Below the pieces are notes generated by a model. It saw nothing but the letters and a program-made list of their open reading frames with translations, was not told the DNA's origin and ran no database searches. This document shows positions 1 to 6,754 of a stretch of 16,088 nt of DNA, in pieces. Location: positions 1 to 16,088 of the forward strand of contig JASHTU010000278.1 of NCBI GenBank assembly GCA_030040395.1. Reading direction: 5' to 3'. The position numbers and the translations under genes were made by a program. Origin of the DNA: Acidobacteriaceae bacterium. Its GTDB lineage: Bacteria; Acidobacteriota; Terriglobia; Terriglobales; Acidobacteriaceae. Each line of letters opens with the position of its first letter. Position 1 is the stretch's first letter.

Positions 1-36
1 GCTTGCCCAGTCCCACCAACAACTTTGACAACTTAT

Positions 37-147
37 AGCACTTCTCCTTCTGCTGTATACCGAAGCCGGGAACTCAAGTAGCGATTTCCTCAAGGAATCG
101 TCACCTTCGATTGAAGTTGCAAGGGCTACATGTGAAGGAGAAGTGCT
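37..147. repeat. Nested imperfect palindrome (possible structured RNA or palindromic repeat)
   Basis: The stretch 1-303 has no credible gene. It does contain inverted arms that pair in correct nested order: 37-50 with 134-147 (14 perfect pairs, arm AGCACTTCTCCTTC), 54-57 with 127-130, 60-61 with 123-124, 71-77 with 111-118 (one bulge), 82-86 with 96-100, and 88-89 with 94-95 around a TCAA loop. That makes one 111-nt imperfect hairpin. There is no T-run after either end, so it does not look like a simple terminator. It could be a small structured RNA, or a non-autonomous palindromic repeat. The pairing is directly visible; the role is unknown. Confidence 0.55.
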
Positions 148-303
148 CTGGAAGCGCACACGTCCGGATGGATTCCCGCTTATTCCATATTTCTCCGTCA
201 CGCGTTTTTTGTAGCGCGTAGAATGCGGCGTCTTTTCTAGCGATCGATTGAACCTGCGCGGTTGTCCATTGTTGCTGGATCGCATGTTCTAAGGCGAATG
301 GCT

Positions 304-807
304 CTAACCCAGATACATCACGTGGACATAGACGCCGAGGCGCACGTTATAGGCGAGATACCAGCCGACGTGGTCGGGATCGTCATAGATGATGATCTCG
401 TCAGAGTCCCATAACCAGCCGTCGCAGTAACCCACATCGTACGGCGCTACGCTCCAATACCAACCGTTGAACCAGAAGCGGCTGGGTCCCCCACCCACAA
501 GCCGCCACCGGTGCGACGGGCCGAAACCGCCGGTGAAGTGGCCATGCTCCCAGGGGTTGTCAAGATGATAGTGGGGATCGTTGGGGCCGGTGTCGTGACC
601 TACCCATGTCTTGCCATCGACGTGCGGCGCGCTGGGATGGCCTTGCTTGTCACTGAAATTATGCTGAGGCTCGTAAGTGTGAGGAGCACCGTGATAGGCC
701 GTCGGTCCATGGGCCGGCGGCTTGGCGTGCGGCTGGTTGCCGCGCTGAGCAAGCGCCGGCAGTGAGGCTGCCAGCAGAGCGACAAGAGCAATCTGTGCTG
801 CGCGCAT
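304..807 (-). CDS. Small secreted His/aromatic-rich protein of unknown function
   Basis: This encodes 167 residues. It starts with a clear Sec signal peptide ([20 protein letters not shown], likely cut before QR), so the product should reach the periplasm or beyond. The start is fixed by a strong Shine-Dalgarno AAGGAGG at 813-819, five bases before the ATG. Residues 21-90 are rich in His, Pro and Gly and probably disordered. The C-terminal half is full of Trp, Tyr and Asp ([36 protein letters not shown]) and looks like a small beta-rich domain. I do not recognise a named family. The many His residues could bind metal, but no canonical metal site is visible. It is 215 bp from the end of glyA on the same strand and has its own ribosome site, so it may be the last gene of that transcript or independent. 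Confidence 0.75.
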   Translation of the reverse strand: MRAAQIALVALLAASLPALAQRGNQPHAKPPAHGPTAYHGAPHTYEPQHNFSDKQGHPSAPHVDGKTWVGHDTGPNDPHYHLDNPWEHGHFTGGFGPSHRWRLVGGGPSRFWFNGWYWSVAPYDVGYCDGWLWDSDEIIIYDDPDHVGWYLAYNVRLGVYVHVMYLG

Positions 808-904
808 GATTTCCTCCTTGAGCGATCGTTAACAGTGTGGCGCCGCGCTCTTTCTGCTTTGCTCGTTGGGGCGGGCGCATTCCGTGAAGCCGTGCTGAGC
901 GCAA

Positions 905-943
905 CCGGGAAATCTCGTGTAACTCGGGCCGCGAGTTTCCCGG
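905..943. repeat. Hairpin between glyA and the small secreted-protein gene
   Basis: CCGGGAAA at 905-912 pairs with TTTCCCGG at 936-943, and CTCG at 914-917 pairs with CGAG at 932-935 across a one-base bulge. The loop is 14 nt. It lies 80 bp past the glyA stop in the direction of glyA transcription. No U-run follows on the minus strand, so intrinsic termination is only a weak possibility. Nothing else is evident in the 215-bp gap 808-1022. Confidence 0.4.
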
Positions 944-1022
944 ATAGGCCATTTAACCACGGTAGATCGAACCGGGCAATGGGAATCAACTTGTTTTGCG
1001 GTGGATTTCGATGCGCGCCGCC

Positions 1023-2303
1023 TCAGGCGTGAACTGCAACCGGCGCGCGCCGCCACGCGTAGAGCGGAAACTGGTTGGCTAATTCCGCCACTTCGCCGCG
1101 GATGCGCTCTAAAGCTGCGTCGTCGTTTCGCCTCTCAAGGGCCTTGGCGATCCACGCCGCAATCCGCCGCATCTCCGGCTCCTTCATGCCGCGCGTGGTG
1201 AGCGCCGGGGTGCCCACACGAATGCCCGAGGGCTTGAGCGGAGGATTGGTGTCCCACGGAATGGAGTTCTTGTTGACCGTGATGCCGGCCTTGCCCAGCG
1301 CCAACTCGGCTTCGGAGCCCAACATGCCCTTTTGGAAGACGTCGACCAGGATTAGGTGATTGTCAGCGCCTCCGGAAACGAGGCGGAAACCAGCTTCGGA
1401 GAGCGCTTCGGCCAGCGCCTTGCAATTGGCCACGACTTGCGCCGCGTAGGCGCGAAACTCCGGACGCAGCGCCTCGCCGAGCGCCACCGCTTTGGCCGCG
1501 ACAACGTGCACCAGCGGCCCTCCTTGCTGGCCGGGAAAAACGGCTTTGTCCACCGCCTGCGCCAGATCCTGGGTGCAGATGATGAGGCCTGCGCGCGGGC
1601 CGCGCAGCGTCTTGTGGGTGGTGGTCGTAGTGATGTGCGCATGCGGCACCGGCGAAGGATGCACGCCGCCCGCCACCAGGCCGGCGATATGCGCCATATC
1701 GAAGATATAAATGGCGCCCACTTTGTCGGCGATTTGGCGCATGCGGGCAAAGTCCCACAGCCGCGGATAAGCGCTGGCGCCGCCGATGATGACTTTCGGT
1801 TTCTCGCTTTCGGCCACGGCTTCGAGCTCGTCGTAGTCGATCTGCTCGGTGTCGCGCCGCACGTGATAGAAAGTGGGCCGGTACAGTTTGCCGCTGAAGC
1901 TCAGCCGGTGGCCATGGGTGAGATGGCCGCCATGGGAAAGATCCAGGCCCAGGATCGTGTCGCCGGGCTGTAACACTGCCGCGTAAGCTGAGGCGTTGGC
2001 CTGGGAGCCGGAGTGCGGCTGCGCGTTGACGTGCTCGCCGCCGAAAAGCTGGCGGGCGCGGTCGCGAGCCAGGTTCTCCACAATGTCGGCAAACTCGCAG
2101 CCCCCGTAGTAGCGGCGCCCGGGGTACCCCTCAGCGTACTTATTCGTGAAGATGGAGCCGGCGGCCTCCAGCACGGCTTCGGAAACGAAGTTTTCGCTGG
2201 CGATCATCTCGAGGCCCTCGTGTTGGCGGAGGGTTTCCTGTTCGAGGGCAGCGGCCACAACGGGATCAGCTTGGGCAAGGGTAAGCGACATGCGGTCAGT
2301 CAT
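1023..2303 (-). CDS. glyA: Serine hydroxymethyltransferase
   Basis: This 426-residue protein is full length for the family (about 415-430). The cytosolic PLP enzyme interconverts serine plus tetrahydrofolate with glycine plus 5,10-methylene-tetrahydrofolate, the main source of one-carbon units. Visible family motifs are the N-terminal [11 protein letters not shown] (residues 31-41), the YYGGCEF segment (65-71), SGSQAN (98-103), [13 protein letters not shown] with the PLP-contacting Asp202 and His205, and the PLP-lysine motif [15 protein letters not shown] with Lys231 forming the Schiff base. The ATG at 2303 has no Shine-Dalgarno. A -10-like hexamer sits exactly six bases before it, suggesting a leaderless message. 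A second in-frame Met at residue 5 has no better ribosome site. The neighbouring genes are not folate genes, so it looks like a stand-alone housekeeping gene. Confidence 0.97.
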   Translation of the reverse strand: MTDRMSLTLAQADPVVAAALEQETLRQHEGLEMIASENFVSEAVLEAAGSIFTNKYAEGYPGRRYYGGCEFADIVENLARDRARQLFGGEHVNAQPHSGSQANASAYAAVLQPGDTILGLDLSHGGHLTHGHRLSFSGKLYRPTFYHVRRDTEQIDYDELEAVAESEKPKVIIGGASAYPRLWDFARMRQIADKVGAIYIFDMAHIAGLVAGGVHPSPVPHAHITTTTTHKTLRGPRAGLIICTQDLAQAVDKAVFPGQQGGPLVHVVAAKAVALGEALRPEFRAYAAQVVANCKALAEALSEAGFRLVSGGADNHLILVDVFQKGMLGSEAELALGKAGITVNKNSIPWDTNPPLKPSGIRVGTPALTTRGMKEPEMRRIAAWIAKALERRNDDAALERIRGEVAELANQFPLYAWRRAPVAVHA

Positions 2304-2309
2304 ACCCAG

Positions 2310-2315
2310 ATTCTA
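2310..2315 (-). promoter_or_regulatory. Candidate -10 element of glyA (leaderless start)
   Basis: On the minus strand TAGAAT (one mismatch to TATAAT) is followed by six bases, CTGGGT, and then the glyA ATG. Transcription from this -10 would begin at or within a base or so of the A of the start codon. No Shine-Dalgarno is present. The -35 position is poor (GCGGTA/TGCGGT depending on spacing), so the call rests on the hexamer and its spacing. The ntrY-like gene in this window has the same arrangement. Confidence 0.45.
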
Positions 2316-2343
2316 CGGCAAAACCGGGAGCCTACCGCATTTT

Positions 2344-2410
2344 GCGCCGCGCCAAATTCCGGCTTGGGCGCCCATCTTACCGGGCAGCGGGGACTCCCGG
2401 TACGCGGCGC
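2344..2410. repeat. Nested inverted repeats in the glyA upstream gap
   Basis: The outer arms are GCGCCGCG (2344-2351) and CGCGGCGC (2403-2410). Just inside the right arm lies a second inverted repeat, TACCGGG (2378-2384) with CCCGGTA (2396-2402), around an 11-nt loop. It fills much of the 135-bp gap between the 151-residue gene and glyA. It could be a factor-dependent terminator of the upstream gene, an operator upstream of the glyA promoter, or a folded leader if transcription starts further upstream. I do not recognise a known riboswitch consensus. Confidence 0.4.
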
Positions 2411-2438
2411 GAATTCCGTCGCAGTGGTCAATTCGGCA

Positions 2439-2894
2439 TCAATTTTCTTGGGGCGGCAGAGCGCGTTCGAAGTGCATCCGCCGCTTTCGCCATTCCTCCG
2501 AAGAGAAAAGCTGCGGCCCGACCTCGATAAGCCGGGGAATCATATTGAAGACGGCCACGCGATTCCAGGGCCGGCCGTCTCTCATGCGAAATCCCTTCTC
2601 GTTGAGGGCGCTGACGATGGCCGAATAGGGAAAATCCTGGGCTAAGCCGTCCATCATCTCCATCAGCGCCTGGCGCTCGCGCGGTTCGGTCTCCAGCCGT
2701 TTGCAATCCTCTGAGATGCGCAAGCCGTAGGGGATCTCCTCGCTGAAGACGCCTTCCGCCGGCGCCTCGGCGTCGGGCAACTCGCGCCGCCATTCGATGG
2801 AGACCATCTGCCATCCGGCCGCTGTCCGCTGCCGGATCACATCGGCGCTAAAAGGCCCGGAGATTACGTCCCGCATGCGCTCAAAATAAGCCAT
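2439..2894 (-). CDS. Lone 'Recombinase'-domain-like protein, function unknown
   Basis: The reading frame is open further upstream (to 3440), but the start MAYFERMRDV at 2894 is preceded by a good AGAGG ribosome site, giving 151 residues. Longer starts would run into the MFS gene. Residues 1-40 (VISGPFSADVIRQRTAAGWQMVSIEW) form an alpha/beta N-terminal piece. The C-terminal part, PYSAIVSALNEKGFRMRDGRPWNRVAVFNMIPRL, matches the style of the Pfam 'Recombinase' DNA-binding domain (ALNE.G....G..W....V..ml) found in large serine recombinases. The catalytic serine-resolvase domain and zinc/coiled-coil parts are absent, so it cannot recombine DNA by itself. A DNA-binding regulator is plausible. It lies 178 bp beyond the MFS stop and 135 bp before glyA. 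Similar stand-alone proteins are, from memory, widespread in Acidobacteriota. Confidence 0.75.
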   Translation of the reverse strand: MAYFERMRDVISGPFSADVIRQRTAAGWQMVSIEWRRELPDAEAPAEGVFSEEIPYGLRISEDCKRLETEPRERQALMEMMDGLAQDFPYSAIVSALNEKGFRMRDGRPWNRVAVFNMIPRLIEVGPQLFSSEEWRKRRMHFERALPPQEN

Positions 2895-2935
2895 GGCTGA
2901 ACCTCTTGACTGCAAGCGACAGCAATTCCGTTTCC

Positions 2936-3049
2936 AAATCGGATCGGCGAACTGAGGATTGATATATCGGGCGCGGAATGAGATAACCTTTGGCTCCTTG
3001 CTGTGGCACGGCGAATGTGTGTCCGATTTCGCAAATCGACGTCCGATTT
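2936..3049. promoter_or_regulatory. Repeated TCCGATTT boxes upstream of the recombinase-like gene
   Basis: GTCCGATTT occurs at 3021-3029 and again at 3041-3049, a 20-bp period (about two helical turns). The reverse complement AAATCGGA lies at 2936-2943, between the others and the start of the 151-residue gene. GATTT-CGC-AAATC (3025-3037) and GTCC-GATTTT-GGAC (3041-3054) add small palindromes. The arrangement resembles operator half-sites; the bound protein, perhaps the adjacent gene product, is a guess. No convincing -35/-10 pair was found in this 178-bp gap (2895-3072). Confidence 0.35.
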
Positions 3050-3072
3050 TGGACGGATAGGCCATGGTCTTT

Positions 3073-4338
3073 TCAGGTCGACATTTCGCCGGTTGGAGCC
3101 GTCGCCCGTTTGGACCGGCGGCTGATGACGAAATGCGCCAGCAGGAGCGCGGCTCCAGTGGCGCTGAGAATGGCGTCGATGCCGGGCATGGCGCGGGAGC
3201 CCCAATGCGCGTAACCCCTGCCGTCGACCCAGGACATGTAGGCGACGGGGAGATTGCCGAGGGAGTTGATGATGGCGTAGCGCGAGCTGCCGCTCTTACC
3301 GGAGCTGCCCATGAACTCCAGGGCCACACCGGTGAACAGAGCGTAGCAGGCGCCGATGGTGAAAAGAAAGAGCACGGTTCCGGCGAAATAGACGGCCGGC
3401 CGCTGGGGACCGAGAGCCAGGATGGCCAGCGTGGCCGCATTGAAAAGGCCGGCTGTCAGGAAAGCGATGGGCGCGCGCACCCGCACGGGGATCAACGACG
3501 CCGCCAGCGCGCCTGCGGTGGCGAGCAGCGCGCCGGCCAGACCGTTGATCCACGCCACCTGGGCACCGGAAACGCCGTAATCGCGGGCCAAACTGGGAAG
3601 CAGGCCGATCATGGCGCCGCTGCACATGGGAAAGGTGATGAGCAGGGTGTAAGGAATGGCCTCCCAACGCAGGAAGGTGAGACGGAACTCCCGCCAGATG
3701 CGCGCTGCGGTTTCGCAGGCGTTTTGTCCGGTGAGGACGGCCTGTGCCGGAGTGGCCAGAGCGGCGAGAGAAGGCAGGGCAATCATGGCGGCGAGGATCC
3801 AGCCCAGGGCGCCCAGTGGGACCTGCCGCGCCAGCGAGACCAACGCCGTAAGCGCGATGGCGCCGAAGGCCAGCGACCCGCTTTGATAAAAGCTGCCTGC
3901 GCGGCGGCGATTGGTTTCGCTGCGCAAGGCGCCCATCATGCCGCCGCAGGCAGCCACTACGAAATCGCCGCAGCAGGCGCTCAGGAACAGCAGCGCGACG
4001 GCTTCCGGCGCAACCAGGCGGGGTTGATGGAAGGCCCATAGCAAGAGGGCCGCGGCAGCCGCGGCCGCAACCATGAGCCAGGTGCGCCGGCGCATCCAGA
4101 AGTCGGTCGCCGGGCCCCAGAGGAAATAAGTCGCATGCGGCAGCGCCAGCAAAGCCACGATGCTGGCGCCGCGCGCAGGATCGACTCCCTCATTGCGCAG
4201 GAGGTAGGAGAGCGCGCCGCTAACCAGGCCGATCGAGATAACGGCGTCGGGTGCGATAAGGAAGTTGAAGAGCCAGGAGCGCTCGCGCGGAGCGGCAGGA
4301 GTCTCGGGTTGGTCAACTGCAACTTCTGCCGGATGCAT
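3073..4338 (-). CDS. MFS transporter, AmpG/PAT-like
   Basis: The 421-residue protein is typical in length for the major facilitator superfamily, with about 12 hydrophobic helices in two halves. The first half has an MFS motif-A-like loop, GPATDFWMRRRTWL (about residues 75-88), between helices 2 and 3. A soluble linker around residues 200-225 (TGQNACETAARIWREFRL) separates the halves. The end is a short basic cytoplasmic tail, SRRSKRATAPTGEMST. The overall pattern recalls the AmpG (peptidoglycan muropeptide permease) and acetyl-CoA transporter branch, but the substrate cannot be read from sequence. The start at 4338 has no Shine-Dalgarno; the only early Met is MHPAEVAVDQ, so the start is accepted for lack of an alternative. 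It is divergent from the J-domain gene with a 210-bp shared upstream region. Confidence 0.85.
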   Translation of the reverse strand: MHPAEVAVDQPETPAAPRERSWLFNFLIAPDAVISIGLVSGALSYLLRNEGVDPARGASIVALLALPHATYFLWGPATDFWMRRRTWLMVAAAAAAALLLWAFHQPRLVAPEAVALLFLSACCGDFVVAACGGMMGALRSETNRRRAGSFYQSGSLAFGAIALTALVSLARQVPLGALGWILAAMIALPSLAALATPAQAVLTGQNACETAARIWREFRLTFLRWEAIPYTLLITFPMCSGAMIGLLPSLARDYGVSGAQVAWINGLAGALLATAGALAASLIPVRVRAPIAFLTAGLFNAATLAILALGPQRPAVYFAGTVLFLFTIGACYALFTGVALEFMGSSGKSGSSRYAIINSLGNLPVAYMSWVDGRGYAHWGSRAMPGIDAILSATGAALLLAHFVISRRSKRATAPTGEMST

Positions 4339-4348
4339 GGGGGCTACG

Positions 4349-4456
4349 GCGAAACCAGAAATACTGTGTCTCGCCAGCTGCCGTGGCGGGTCGCCGCTCC
4401 TTAGCGTCGCGCCGACTTCAATGCGCGGCTCCGAGATGCACTTTCTCTGGTTTCGC
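4349..4456. promoter_or_regulatory. Inverted repeat in the divergent MFS / J-domain intergenic region
   Basis: GCGAAACCAGA (4349-4359) and TCTGGTTTCGC (4446-4456) are perfect 11-bp inverted copies separated by 86 bp, inside the region 4339-4548 shared by two divergent genes. They could be paired operator sites or the arms of a large hairpin. No clear sigma-70 promoter for either gene was found here. Confidence 0.3.
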
Positions 4457-4548
4457 TTTAGAGTACCATGTGCTGCGCACGGCCACGTTACTGCGATGCG
4501 GGTTGCGACCGAACGTGGGATTCCATGGCCATTTCGGAGTAGGTTAAA

Positions 4549-5307
4549 ATGTCTCGAAACGCCAAGAACAGGCTCGAATCCCTAATGATCGACTACTACG
4601 AGTTTCTTCAAATCAGTCCGAACGCCGACGTGGACACGATTCATCGCGTTTATCGATTCCTGGCGGCGCGCTTTCATCCGGACAATCCGGGGTCCGGTAA
4701 TCCCGAACATTTTCGTATGCTCAAGACCGCCTATGACGTGTTGTCAGACAGGGTGCGCCGGGCCCAATACGATGCGTCGCGCAGGCAGCAACCGTCCGAG
4801 CCGTTCTCGGAGTCGATCGATTTCATGGACAGCATGGAAGGCGAGCTGAACCGCCGCCTGGCGGTGCTGGCGGTTCTCTATCATCGGCGGCGCGCGAGCA
4901 CGAATTTGCCTGAAGTTTCTCTTGCCGAAATTGAAGATCGGATGGGTTTTCCGCGCGACTACCTGGAATTCACGCTTTGGTATCTATTGAAGAAGGGGTA
5001 CGTCAGCAAGGGGGACAATGCGCAGTACACGCTGACGGCCGACGGGGTTGACTTTGTGGAGGCGCATCGCGTCGATTTCCCCAACCTGAACAAGATGCTC
5101 ACCAGCGGCCGGGAGCCGACGGCCGAGGAGATTGAGCCAAAGAACAAGCAGGTTGCGGGCGCGGAGTCTGAGGCGCCAGCCAGATCATCGCCACCTGCCT
5201 CCGCTTCAGGGCCGATCATTCTGCCTTCGTCGATGGAAGTCCCTTACGAACCGGAAATCCAACCGGGCGGATGGCCGCCAGGGCGCGACCGATCTTCGCG
5301 GGATTAA
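4549..5307 (+). CDS. J-domain protein with a C-terminal winged-helix-like domain
   Basis: This encodes 252 residues. Residues 14-78 form a J domain: IDYYEFLQISPNADVDTIHRVYR, the invariant HPD at 43-45, and LKTAYDVLSDRVRRAQYD. J domains stimulate the ATPase of Hsp70 (DnaK), so this is likely a co-chaperone that brings DnaK to a specific partner. Unlike DnaJ it lacks the Gly/Phe linker and CxxCxGxG zinc repeats. Residues about 95-170 (VSLAEIEDRMGFPRDYLEFTLWYLLKKGYV..YTLTADGVDFVEAH) look like a winged helix: helix-turn-helix, then a wing hairpin. The tail from about 185 is Pro/Ser/Glu-rich and probably disordered. GGAG lies 9 bases before the ATG at 4549; a second Met at 4585 opens the J domain itself and is possible. 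It converges with the response-regulator gene, 88 bp apart; no clear terminator is visible between them. Confidence 0.88.
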   Translation: MSRNAKNRLESLMIDYYEFLQISPNADVDTIHRVYRFLAARFHPDNPGSGNPEHFRMLKTAYDVLSDRVRRAQYDASRRQQPSEPFSESIDFMDSMEGELNRRLAVLAVLYHRRRASTNLPEVSLAEIEDRMGFPRDYLEFTLWYLLKKGYVSKGDNAQYTLTADGVDFVEAHRVDFPNLNKMLTSGREPTAEEIEPKNKQVAGAESEAPARSSPPASASGPIILPSSMEVPYEPEIQPGGWPPGRDRSSRD

Positions 5308-5395
5308 GACGGAACGGCGCATCAGGGGGAAAGACCGGCGAGCGCCACGGAGCTGCGGGTCCGCGGCCAATTGACCAGGGAATGTCGTTCCGGGG

Positions 5396-6754
5396 CTACT
5401 CGCGGACGACGATGTCCAGCGCCTTCATTTTGCGATAAAGATGGCTGCGCTCCAAACCCAGCAGCTCGGCGGCATGGCTGATGTTGTTGCGGGCCTCTTC
5501 TATTTTCTTGAGGATGTACTCGCGTTCGTAAGCCTCGCGCGCCTGCTGCAGGCTGGAAAATTCGCCGGTGGAGCGGGAGCCGGATTTGTGCGTCAGCGGC
5601 GGCAGATGTTTGCGCTCGATGCGCAGCACGCGGGGATTGAGGATCAGAACCCGTTCAATGACATTGCGCAGTTCGCGCACATTCCCCGGCCAGTGGTAGG
5701 CCATGAGGACTTGGAGCGCCTCTTCGCCGATCTCGATACGGGGCCGTCCGTACTGGCGGCCGAAATCGGCCAGAAACTCGCGCGCCAAGGGCGGAATGTC
5801 CTGCCTGCGCTCACGCAGCGGGGGCACGAAAAAGGGAACCACGTTGAGTCGGTAAAACAAATCTTCGCGGAAATTGCCCTTGGCGATCTCCTCTTCGAGG
5901 TCTTTGTTGGTGGAGGCGATCACGCGCACGTCCACGCGCACCGGTTGCGCGCCGCCGAGAGGCGTAAACATCTGGTCGTCGAGCGCGCTCAGCACCTTGG
6001 CTTGCGTCTTCAGGCTCATATCGCCCACTTCGTCGAGGAACAGCGTTCCGCCGTCGGCGCGTTCCAGCGTGCCGCGCTGTTCCAGCGGACCGCCGGGCTG
6101 CGCGCCGTGCCGGTAGCCGAAGAGCTCAGTCTCGATGTGCGCCTCGGGAATGGCCGCGCAGTTCAGCTCCATGAAGACGCGGTCGCGGCGCAGGCTTTCG
6201 GCATGAATGGAGCGCGCGATCAGCTCCTTGCCGGTCCCGGATTCGCCATAAATCAGCACCCGGCCATTGGTGGGCGCCATGAGGCGAATCTGCTGGCGCA
6301 GCGCCTTGACCGGCACGCTCTCGCCGGTGAGCACCGAGCCGGCGCTGAACTGCCGCTTGAATTCCTCGTTCTCGATGCGCAACCGCCGCGCCTCCACCGC
6401 GTTCTTGAGCACGATTAAGGTGCGATCGAGCGAAAGGGGTTTTTCTAAAAAGTCGTATGCGCCCAGCTTGGTGGCTTTAACCGCCGTTTCGATGGTGCCG
6501 TGCCCGCTGATGATCACCACCTCCGGCCGGGTGTCGTGATGCATCTGGCGGATGTCGCTCAGCACTTCGAGACCGTCGCGGTCGGGCAGCCAGATATCGA
6601 GCAGCACCACGTCGTAGGGCGCGTCCTGCAACAAAACCACGGCGTCGGTAGCCGTGGCCGCGCTGGCCACGCCATACCCTTCCTCGCGAAGAATCTCTTC
6701 GAGGGAGGTGCGAATCTCCGTCTCGTCGTCCACGACCAGCACGTGATTCATCAA
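5396..6754 (-). CDS. ntrX: NtrX-like AAA+ response regulator
   Basis: This 452-residue cytosolic DNA-binding protein is a phosphorelay output. Residues 1-120 are a receiver domain with acidic pocket Asp9/Asp10, phosphoacceptor Asp53 (DVVLLDIWLP), Ser83 and Lys105. The central AAA+ domain (about 143-375) has Walker A GESGTGKE (170-177), Walker B TLFLDE (237-242) and the arginine-rich FREDLFYRLN and PPLRERRQDIP segments. The sigma-54-contacting GAFTGA loop is replaced, without length change, by GAQPGG (217-222). The C-terminus (about 405-452) is a Fis-type helix-turn-helix, NNISHAAELLGLERSHLYRKMKAL, close to NtrX. From memory, alphaproteobacterial NtrX also has a degenerate loop, so sigma-54-independent action is plausible. 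Its ATG overlaps the kinase stop by 4 bp (ATGA), implying translational coupling. The phospho-signal and target genes are unknown; no nitrogen genes are nearby. Confidence 0.92.
   Translation of the reverse strand: MMNHVLVVDDETEIRTSLEEILREEGYGVASAATATDAVVLLQDAPYDVVLLDIWLPDRDGLEVLSDIRQMHHDTRPEVVIISGHGTIETAVKATKLGAYDFLEKPLSLDRTLIVLKNAVEARRLRIENEEFKRQFSAGSVLTGESVPVKALRQQIRLMAPTNGRVLIYGESGTGKELIARSIHAESLRRDRVFMELNCAAIPEAHIETELFGYRHGAQPGGPLEQRGTLERADGGTLFLDEVGDMSLKTQAKVLSALDDQMFTPLGGAQPVRVDVRVIASTNKDLEEEIAKGNFREDLFYRLNVVPFFVPPLRERRQDIPPLAREFLADFGRQYGRPRIEIGEEALQVLMAYHWPGNVRELRNVIERVLILNPRVLRIERKHLPPLTHKSGSRSTGEFSSLQQAREAYEREYILKKIEEARNNISHAAELLGLERSHLYRKMKALDIVVRE

Noticed and set aside
2895..3440. 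Longer version of the recombinase-like gene starting at 3440
   Set aside because: The extension overlaps the MFS gene in another frame and gives Pro/Ser/Arg-rich shadow sequence; the AGAGG-preceded start at 2894 is much better.
3064..4041. Long plus-strand frame opposite the MFS gene
   Set aside because: It is the antisense shadow of a GC-rich gene, Gly/Arg/Gln/His-rich with no domains.
5308..5395. Terminator between the convergent J-domain and response-regulator genes
   Set aside because: Only a weak CGGAACG/CGTTCCG pair 69 bp apart with no U-run was found.
6751..6754. Frameshift between kinase and regulator
   Set aside because: The 4-bp ATGA overlap is a normal translational-coupling junction, and both proteins are full length with intact motifs.
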